Source of the DNA: Lumbricus rubellus
Lineage: Eukaryota; Annelida; Clitellata; Crassiclitellata; Lumbricidae
Direction: 5' to 3'
NCBI GenBank assembly: GCA_945859605.1
Contig: OX243817.1
Coordinates: 23,009,637 to 23,073,636, forward strand
Length of the DNA: 64,000 bases
Shown: positions 56,784-64,000 of the stretch, piece after piece
How positions within the stretch are numbered: the stretch's first letter is position 1
Layout of the letters: each line of letters opens with the position of its first letter
Notes under the pieces: generated by a model
Databases searched by the model: none
What the model was told of the DNA's origin: nothing
Seen by the model: only the letters and a program-made list of their open reading frames with translations
Position numbers and translations under genes: made by a program

Positions 56784-59700
56784 CCAGGGCTTAAAGTGTG
56801 CCAGGACGGTCATGGACGGCGTCCAGGCACTTATTTTCGAGGCTGGACGCCGTCCTGCCACTTATTTGGCCAGCACTGGCTGGACGGTCGTCCATGACTG
56901 CATGGACGGCGTCCATGCATTTACGGACGACGGGCCACGACTGCCTAAAAATGGCTCCATTTGAGGTCGACACAGCCAAAAATGTGCTGGTCGCCCAGAC
57001 CCCACTGCAGGAGCTTACGGTCAAGACAAAAACCTTTCTCTTTTACACTAACATTTTGATTTCTATTGTTATCCTGGTAGCTTGAGACACTAAAACACCA
57101 CTTATTTTTGAAGTTTTCGCGACTTTATCGTTCACAAATAGCTGGCAAAAAAGAGCCTAAAAATGGCTCCATTTGAGGTCGACACAGCCAAAAATGCGCT
57201 GGTCGCTGGGGCTCCGCCCCAGACCCCGCTGCGGGAGCTTACGGTCAAGACAAAAACCTTTCTCTTTTACACTAACATTTTGATTTCTATTGTTTCTAAT
57301 CTCCCCTCAAAATTTAACCTCTCCTCCGCTTGCACTCACCTCTGCTGCTTTCCATTCACGACTGAAAACCGAACTCTTCAAGCTATCCTATCCAGATTCC
57401 AATCAGTTTCCATCACCCAACTACCACCATCATCGACAACCACCGTATAGCACCATGCTGTCTCCTCGGCTTGACCTCCCCGGATTTTGCCTGGCACCGG
57501 AACGGAAACGGCCGCTCTGGCTATTGCGGACTTGATTTGATATAGCGCCGGTGAATAAGCTGGTCTCCCTGACGTGGCTTTTGTGGGCGCTGAGAAATTC
57601 TCGAATATTTACATTACATTACATTATCCTGATAGATTACGACACTAAAAATAAAAAAATCACTTATTTTTGAAGTTTTCGCGACTTTATCGTTCACAAA
57701 TAGCCTACATGTAGCTGGCAAAAAAGAGCCTAAAAATGGCTCCATTTGAGGTCGACACAGCCAAAAATGCGCTGTTCGCTGGGGCTCCGCCCCAGACCCC
57801 GCTGGGGGAGCTTACGACGCTCCCTCAGACCCCTAGTCGGGACGGGCTTCGGCGCCGCCACTGACGACCAATTACAATACAGCGTCCTGGCACTTCTTTT
57901 TTACACTTTAATTAAGCACTGATATAAGCTCGTATCGATCGCTGTTCGCTTCATATTATTTTGTGCAAGTTGTGCGTACAGGAAAAAAATCCTGGCGGCG
58001 CCGCTGGTGTCCGATACCCCGGTAATAATAGTAGTAGTAGTAGTAGTAGTAATAATAATAATAATAATTACGACGATTTATATGGTGCAGTAACACAGTC
58101 ATGCCGTTACAAGGGCGCCTTACAAAGCAGCATCCTTGATACATACCCTAGTGTCCGATACCCCAGTAGCATCCTTGATACGTACTCTAGTGTCCGATAC
58201 CCCTGTAGCATCCTTTGTACATACCCTAGTGTCCGATGCCCCAGTAGCATCCTTGATACATACCCTAGTGTCCGATACCCCTGTAGCATCCTTTGTACAT
58301 ACCCTAGTGTCCGATGCCCCAGTAGCATCCTTGATACATACCCTAGTGTCCGATACCCCAGTAGCATCCTTGATACATACCCTAGTGTCCGATACCCCGG
58401 TAGCATCCTTGATCCTTCGAAAGGCCTCTTCATATGTCCTGATCTTCTCGTGGTCTTCTTCAACAAGTCCCAACTGATGACGTTGTTCAGCCGTCATGTC
58501 GTCTTGCGCCATTGACGCTCGCGCATCCTAACCAACAGAAAGCAATTACGGATTTCATCAAGAAATGCCTCAACTGGAAAATATTGTAATGTCAGTAATA
58601 TATGCACTCCTGTAAAGACATAAGCTGCTCAAAACAGAGAAGGATGGAAGACCTGTATCGCCCAATGTGCACTCCGCATGCGGACGGACTAAGGTCTAAG
58701 GGTAAGGTATAGTATAGAAATCTATTGTAATAATGTTCAATGTAAAGTTGTCTAAAGTTGCCTTTTCTCTCGGGACTGCATGCACTGTGAGCACTCCTGA
58801 AAGGCTCTTGCTGCGAGAAGCGCTTCATAAATGGTCAGCTGAAGTACAATACAATACAATTTAAACAATTTAGAACAGAGTCATGCGTCACTGATTTAGA
58901 AGAAGAATTCAACAGCTGAGTAGCTTACAATTCTCCGCTGGATGAGCTGAGCCTGGACCTTCTTCTCTTCCGCTTCCTTGCGAACCTTTTGTATTTCCAG
59001 TTCCCTTTGCTTTCGATCAGCGTAAATCTCTTTCTCCTCTCGCTCAAGATCAGTCTTTGCTTTGTCTCGACGAATGATTGCATCATCGTGCATCACACGA
59101 AGCTCCTTCAACTGATACTTCAATCTGTAATCATACAATTAATTACTTCAATCTATAATCATATAATAATTATTCAATAATGGTTGCTATCAATCTTTAC
59201 ATTATTACAACGTTCGGCAAGATTAAGTCTTGAGAAACCATTGTTCACTGAGTCTCAATAAAAATGTCAAACAGATATAATAATAACATAATAATCTTCA
59301 ACGACTCAATAAAAGATATAAAACAGATATAATAACAACAACATAACAACCTTTAATAATCAAAACATCGTCAAAGATGTGAAGAATTGACTCAAAAAAG
59401 GATAAAGTGAATTTTATCTTAATCCATCATTTTATCAAGTCTACTCATTCTATTCTTGAATTAAATAAACACAAAATTGTGATGAACTCAAATCAAGGAC
59501 CTAGCAACAGATGAACTGAATTACCTATAAGAACAAAAAGGGTATATCTAAGTCTATTCTTAAGAAGGTTAAAACTTCTAAGCCAGGTGATGAGACAATA
59601 GGATATCACCTGACCAATTTCCATAACAATGAATTAGAGACAAAAGCAGCTCAATCTCTTCAAATATAATAAACTGAAGCCAGCAAAAACGACTCTTAAC

Positions 59701-62700
59701 CAACCTTCGAATGTCGTGTTCCATATCATCCAACGTATTTTCAAACGTCTTGTGTTCATCTTCCAACTTTGACTTAATCTGTAGATACGTCTTCTGAATG
59801 TGATCTGCTTCCTTGCACTTCAGATTCGCCTTATCTAAACGGTTCTCCAAATTTCTTAGCTTCTGCAAAATGTCATGAAACCCCAAATGCATTGTACTGC
59901 ATTTTGTTAATTTATGTAGCGCATTCCTCCTTTGCAAAGGAGGAAATAAAGCAATTCTTAAGATCACATTAAACGGAGAGGAAATAGAGCACGTGGAGAA
60001 ATTCTGTTACCTAGGAAGTATGATCACAGATGATGCAAGATGCCATGTAGAAATAAAAAGACGAATAGCCATGGGAAAAGACGCATTCAACAAAAGAGGG
60101 GAACTCCTCAGAGGAAAACTAAATATGAATCTAAAGAAGAGAATGGTCAAGACGCTGGTGTGGAGTGTGGTACTGTATGGGTCAGAAACATGGACAATGA
60201 GAAAGGATGACATGAGAAGATTGGAGGCTTTCGAAATGTGAATTTGGCGGAGAATGAAGCGTGTCAGCTGGAGGGAGCACAAGACGAACGAAGAAATACT
60301 GCAGATGGTGGGAGAGGAAAGATCAATGCTGGAGACAATACGGAGACGACAGAGAAACTGGATTGGCCACATCATGAGGAGTGACACCATAGTACGAGAT
60401 ATCATCGAAGGAAGAATGGAGGGGAAAAAGACAAGAGGAAGACCAAGAACAATGCTACTGGACTGGATGATGACAAAGGACGGTTACAGAGGGCTAAAGA
60501 TGGATGCACAGAACAGATATGCGTGGCGTCATTGGACATATGAACCTGACTGACGGCAGAGAACCAAAGAAGAAGAGATGTAGCACATGTAACAGAAATT
60601 GCTATGAGACACATCTTGTATGACACTAAAATGAAACAGGTGAAAATATGATTGCAAACTAAACTTATTAGAAACTGAATTCATATTTTGAGGTTGAATG
60701 TACATTGTACATATGGCAAGTACAATTGGCAAGATTGTTAAGTCATGAAATAACACCACTGCTGATAACTAAGTCATGCAATTACACCAGTGCTAGGCAA
60801 TGACTCATCGACCATATTATCACCTGATCTGCTTTATCATAGTCCAGAAAAATGTCAACATTTTCCCCAAACCTTTAGGTTAAATTAATTCCATCAAATC
60901 AAAAGCAACTTCTGATCTTACTCAACATTCTAGAGGTTCCAAATTGTTAAAGACTCGATCTACAACAAGTTCTTGATTTCAATGTAACATGTGAATCTCC
61001 AAATTCACTACAAATTAGGACCTAAACTCTGTACTTACTGGAATACACTACCATATTGTTGCCATGGATACCAACTAATTGCTACGAAATAATATCAGAG
61101 CCATGCATAACCATATGCATACGGAAAAAGTCTCAAAATATGCAGCTCAAGACATTTATAATTATATCCACACTTTAATATAAATAATACCCCTCTTCAT
61201 TCTTTGTGTGTTTAGACGTCTTGTACAGACCTGAGCATCTTCAGATTCATTGGCACCATTGGCACTGGCATCTGATGAGTCGCCATTCATCTTTCGCTGC
61301 TGTGTCTCCAACTCTTTCAGTCTCTCCTCTTTCTTTCTTGTCGTGTATTGCAAAGAATTCAGAACGTTCACACGATCTCTAACCTTCTCATCCATCAGCA
61401 CAATAGCCACCTTTCAGAGAAAAGATCAGAGTTAGTTTCTTACATCATGGCAAGGAAAACAGCTCCTTTAAGTTATAGATAAATGCAGCATTAATAGCAT
61501 TAATAATAATAATAATAGTATGGTGGTGATAATGATAATAATAATAATATTAGGCTAGTAATAATAATAATAACTACACGCCCTTCTCCAGATATAGTCT
61601 GAAACACGTGGGATCATAAATAACTCAGGTAAAAGCAAAAACAACAAATTAACAATGATAATAATGTCAATAATGACAATATTAATAATTATAATAATTT
61701 TAATTATAATAATAGCAATAATAGGAACAACAATATTTGCTTATAAATTATACACAAACTGACAAGTAGGCTACACAGTAAGATTGCATGATATGGTATG
61801 CCTGCAAGATACCCATCAACCGCCACTATAGAGTTGAAAGTTGTGTCAGCTTCAGAGGCTAGCAGACACAAAACCCAAGACCTTCTGAACTTTATGGTAA
61901 CATTAAATCATCTCTGACTGGCAGTATATTCAGAGAAACTTCATCATATTCAACTCCACTTTCAGCATTAGAAGACATCGAAGTTAAGTGATACATTTAA
62001 AGATGTAGGAAACCACAATGCTTAGTATTGCTTACTCTTCCTGGCTTGTTACGAAGTGCCTTCCGTTCCGTTTCATTGCCTTCTAAACCTTTGCTCACAA
62101 CATATTCATCAGCCTAAAAAACACCAACAACAAAAGTCACAACACAGATTCATATATGAACTGGTACACCATGTTTTTCTCATATGACTTTGCGGTACAA
62201 TTCTAAGGTTTAGCTTTCCAAACATTAACTTTAACTATCAAAGATCATAGCTAAAGCATACACAAAAGCAACAGATCATCAAGAAGCTGAGCTGTTACTG
62301 ATGGCAATTAAACATGTCAACTATAAGCTTACTTGAGTAACACTTCTAGTCTGGGCAATAGTCAATAGCTTCATGTTAAGTGAAAAGTGTGGACAAACCA
62401 AACAATCAATCAATCATACATAATACTCACAGCCAGTTTATCTGCAACCAACTTTCGCAGGTCAGAGTTTTCGACCTGCAGCTGAGTGACCTGCTCATCC
62501 AGCTGCTTCCGACTGTACTCAACTCCTTCAAAGTAAGCCTTCTGTTCACCTTCTATTAACAAAGAGAAACAAAATTTCACTGACGAAAATAACTTATTAT
62601 TTCCACCTCGCATCATTTTGTGTTTCTTTTTTGCTGTGGTGCACATTTTAAAAATCTGTACCTACACACATAGCACAACTGGTGACAACATAATCTTGCT

Positions 62701-63273
62701 TCAAAACGTTTCCCTGGCATAGTTAACTTAATCTTTATTTAGAAAATGGTCAGCAATTATTCTTTGTGGATAACCAATTAATGTGTAGCAGCAGAAGAAT
62801 CAAGTACCATCTTTACCCACTTAAATTGCAGCTAAACCATTTATGCCTGCCAAGTAGGCCTACTCACTTCTGCAATATATTATTTTATTTTAGTTTGTCC
62901 GTAATCGCCAGCCTTGGTGCTCAGTTTAAATGTCATTCAATATAATAAATATGAAACGCCTTACAATGTCTGCGCCAATAGACCTAGAAGCCTTTATGTC
63001 AATCGACAATATTATTATATATAAATAAAGCAGTGAAGGGCAATTAACTTACGACTGCATTTTTAATTATTTGCAAATAGATAAAATGTCAAGCAAATTT
63101 GCAATTTACAATGGTGCTTAGCTGCCATTACGCTTCTAGCCTTTTCTAGGATACGACACCTAAGTATAGCCTACGTGTAGGCTATTAGGCTTACCCAGCA
63201 AGAGTTTCTTTCGACGAAGTTCATCTATTTGGTCCGCGAGGTTACGCTGAGATTTCGACGTCTTTCCAGGCAT
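51380..63273 (-). CDS. ODAD3: Outer dynein arm docking complex subunit 3 (CCDC151), complete, 12 exons
   Basis: Coiled-coil protein of the docking complex that anchors outer dynein arms on axonemal doublets of motile cilia. Exons on the minus strand, 5' to 3': 63273-63195, 62552-62431, 62113-62036, 61410-61231, 59862-59705, 59124-58929, 58527-58381, 55998-55838, 55430-55274, 54761-54600, 52225-52147, 51510-51380. Phases all join to 549 residues (human about 595). Diagnostic blocks against remembered human CCDC151: [80 protein letters not shown] and the basic tail [10 protein letters not shown]. Almost all of the protein is predicted coiled coil. The exon-7 donor starts a 39-bp in-frame repeat array. 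Introns hold two hAT nests, a MITE and a LINE fragment. An X-box lies 116 bases upstream of the start. Confidence 0.95.
51853..51966. mobile_element. hAT-like MITE, CATAGGCG family (114 bp)
   Basis: CATAGGCGCAACC to GTGATTGCACCTATG with perfect 8-bp target duplication ACCACAGG (51845-51852, 51967-51974). A shorter relative of 22001-22148. ODAD3 intron 11. Confidence 0.93.
52354..54292. mobile_element. 1.94-kb hAT element, copy 2
   Basis: Same ends and interior as 44190-46130, in the same orientation, with its own perfect target duplication GCCAAAGA (52346-52353, 54293-54300). The only difference seen is two fewer bases in a C run. ODAD3 intron 10. Confidence 0.95.
54345..54577 (+). repeat. 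Retroposon fragment: shared head, C-rich middle, L2-like tail
   Basis: Head CTAGCTGGGGGTGCCCGGCG is shared with 47356. A CCCCACC-rich middle follows, then GAGGCGCTATATAAATTC and an AATGA tail, as in L2-like LINE or SINE ends. ODAD3 intron 10, 23 bases before exon 10 on the plus coordinate. Confidence 0.5.
56180..56263 (-). repeat. Outlying diverged units of the ODAD3 39-bp repeat
   Basis: About two diverged 39-bp units (TAGTGTCTGATACCCCAGTA and later). The main array resumes at 58007 on the far side of the hAT element, whose target duplication GTGTCCGA lies within a unit. Confidence 0.8.
56264..58006. mobile_element. hAT element (1.74 kb) inserted in the ODAD3 39-bp repeat array
   Basis: Ends CAGGGGCGCCG and CGGCGCCGCTG with perfect target duplication GTGTCCGA (56256-56263, 58007-58014). 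It contains TTAC and AT microsatellites (56428-56461, 56740-56780) and a second hAT (56785-57921). No transposase. Confidence 0.9.
56785..57921. mobile_element. Nested hAT element (1.14 kb) with captured repeats
   Basis: Left CAGGGCTTAAAGTGTGCCAG and right CTGGCACTT...AAGCACTG are imperfect inverted ends. Target duplication ATATAGGC against ATATAAGC (7 of 8), at the edge of an AT microsatellite. Inside are three copies of a segment with GGCTCCATTTGAGGTCGACA (56950, 57162, 57737), a LINE C-terminus-like stretch ([10 protein letters not shown], about 57350) with an ATTAC tail (57602-57626), and the right end of the 27496-type hAT. Confidence 0.75.
58023..58127 (-). repeat. L2-like tail inserted in the 39-bp array
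   Basis: TAG/TAA microsatellite (58024-58069) followed by GATTTATATGGTGCAG and AAGGGCGCCTTACAAAG, interrupting the 39-bp repeat array between two of its units. Confidence 0.5.
58128..58420 (-). repeat. 39-bp in-frame tandem repeat across the ODAD3 exon-7 splice donor
   Basis: At least seven contiguous units. On the minus strand each encodes [13 protein letters not shown] (variants [15 protein letters not shown]) without a stop, and each contains ACTAGG followed by GTATGT or GTACGT, the same donor as exon 7. The unit equals the last 33 bases of exon 7 plus 6 intronic bases. The exon end was placed at 58381 because it gives an ungapped match to vertebrate ODAD3. Confidence 0.92.
58600..58862 (+). 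repeat. LINE/SINE 3'-end repeat with ACAAT tail
   Basis: Ends GGCTCTTGCTGCGAGAAGCG, CTTCATAAATGGTCA and an ACAAT repeat. The same module (CTTGCTGCAAGAAGCGC) is at 63670-63715. Probably the 3' end of an L2/CR1-like retroposon in ODAD3 intron 6. Confidence 0.55.
59931..60575 (+). pseudogene. 5'-truncated non-LTR retrotransposon (RT C-terminus), one nonsense codon
   Basis: Translation gives [20 protein letters not shown], then [21 protein letters not shown], a TGA at 60239, [25 protein letters not shown] and [16 protein letters not shown], ending WRHWTYEPD and TGA. This is the C-terminal part of the widespread 'endonuclease-reverse transcriptase' LINE family (RTE- or L1-type, not decided). Family members have Trp at the TGA position, so it is a single-base nonsense change. 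It lies in ODAD3 intron 5, opposite to the gene. Confidence 0.88.
61490..61750. repeat. AT-rich ATA/TAATAA repeat region
   Basis: Interrupted TAA/ATA/ATAATG simple repeats in ODAD3 intron 3; includes CGCCCTTCTCCAGA, reminiscent of L2-like tails. No coding signal. Confidence 0.7.
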
Positions 63274-63388
63274 CTTTGCCCGAATTAGCGTTTCACTAAA
63301 AATCGTCCAAACTTCTTACTTCAATCGAAATACATCAATGCAAACTTCGGTCGTGCAGAATAGACTGGCAACCACTTTGCTTATGGCC

Positions 63389-63401
63389 GTCGCCTAGCAA
63401 C
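63389..63401. promoter_or_regulatory. RFX X-box upstream of ODAD3
   Basis: GTCGCCTAGCAAC, one base from the RFX-type GTTGCCTAGCAAC, lies 116 bases upstream of the ODAD3 ATG (63273). RFX factors drive motile-cilium genes, so the site fits the gene. It is the best promoter signal in the window. Confidence 0.65.
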
Positions 63402-63654
63402 CAGACATGTGGTCGTAGCGGTGGATAAGAACATCACATTGCTAGTGGCGCCGCACATCGAATGCCAGCCCTCAACCGCTCTTAGTACTAAACTTTTTTA
63501 TAAGATGCCAGGTTTCAGAACTGAGATTTTTCTATTAAAACAAGATTGGACTTTTGATGCTAGCGAGTTTATAAAACTGAAGCATTTCATAATGCGATCT
63601 GCGCTGATAGAAATATCAAAGTAGCCTAGCTACCTAGATCACTTGCTTCTCGGA

Positions 63655-63725
63655 GATGAACGCACTGGGAGCGCTTCTGAAAGGCTCTTGCTGCAAGAAG
63701 CGCTTTATAAATTGTCACATAAGAT
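63655..63725 (+). repeat. LINE/SINE 3'-end module
   Basis: GGCTCTTGCTGCAAGAAGCG then CTTTATAAATTGTCA, closely matching 58800-58845; truncated on the left. Confidence 0.5.
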
Positions 63726-63920
63726 ATACTTGGCCTAACTTTCGACAGAATTATTAGCGCTGAATTACTTAACAAGTAATTTTTCAAAGTCCGTTAGGCC
63801 TACATTAGGACAAACTAGAATGCGTTCCATAGCCATGCTTAGCAGTGTGGCAAAATCTGCGAGTATCCGCAATCTGAACCCAAATTCAAAGTTTTGTCAT
63901 AGGCCTAAAAAGCGCGGCGT

Positions 63921-63990
63921 AAAACCGGAAGTGAGTCTTGAGGGAGCATCGGCTGTCAATCATCGTATCCCGCGGTTGCTATGACAACAG
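63921..63990. promoter_or_regulatory. Promoter-like segment at the right edge
   Basis: CCGGAAGTG (63925-63933) is an ETS-type core. GTTGCTATGACAAC (63975-63988) is a near-palindromic RFX X-box. Together in a CpG-containing stretch they suggest the promoter of a gene beyond the window, possibly another ciliary gene. Confidence 0.4.
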
Positions 63991-64000
63991 CTAAATGTCA

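Overview
This is a gene-poor, repeat-dense window of animal (metazoan) nuclear DNA. It has multi-exon genes with GT-AG introns, many hAT-type DNA transposons, non-LTR retrotransposon remnants and one intact LTR retrotransposon. The very frequent word TAGGCCTA/TAGGCCTAC, the motile-cilium gene ODAD3 and a Ty3/gypsy element of the Gmr1 type (integrase upstream of reverse transcriptase, a lineage first described in deuterostomes) suggest a marine invertebrate deuterostome, perhaps an echinoderm. The species cannot be fixed from this window. All gene identities rest on comparison with family sequences remembered from vertebrates, not on a database search.

Layout. 1-14.4 kb: the 3' portion (18 exons, + strand) of USP40, a ubiquitin-specific protease; the catalytic half lies off the left edge. 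17.8-23.0 kb: a complete 8-exon FMN-dependent 2-hydroxyacid oxidase (HAO1-like, + strand) ending in the peroxisomal signal SKL. 26.0-32.0 kb: a 4-exon secreted fibrinogen-related protein (- strand) with a PAN-like domain, an FN2-like module and a fibrinogen-like C-terminal domain; its intron 2 carries a 3.4-kb hAT element. 34-46.6 kb: a nest of transposons. A CR1/L2-type LINE was split by a hAT element, which was then split by a 6.96-kb gypsy element with LTRs identical by eye and by a second hAT element. 47.4-49.6 kb: a satellite of about 31 units of 70 bp. 51.4-63.3 kb: a complete 12-exon ODAD3/CCDC151 (outer dynein arm docking complex subunit 3, - strand) with an RFX X-box just upstream. 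The last 100 bases look like the promoter of a neighbouring gene.

The genes do not form a pathway. USP40 acts in ubiquitin removal, HAO1 in peroxisomal glycolate oxidation, the fibrinogen-related protein is probably an extracellular recognition or adhesion protein, and ODAD3 acts in motile cilia.

The most unusual theme is tandem repeats built across or against splice sites. In ODAD3 a 39-bp in-frame unit repeats the last 33 bases of exon 7 together with its 5' splice site. In USP40 a 62-bp unit containing the exon-10 acceptor is present three times, and a 22-bp array of acceptor-like units follows a GC donor. A second theme is deep, datable nesting of hAT elements with intact 8-bp target duplications.
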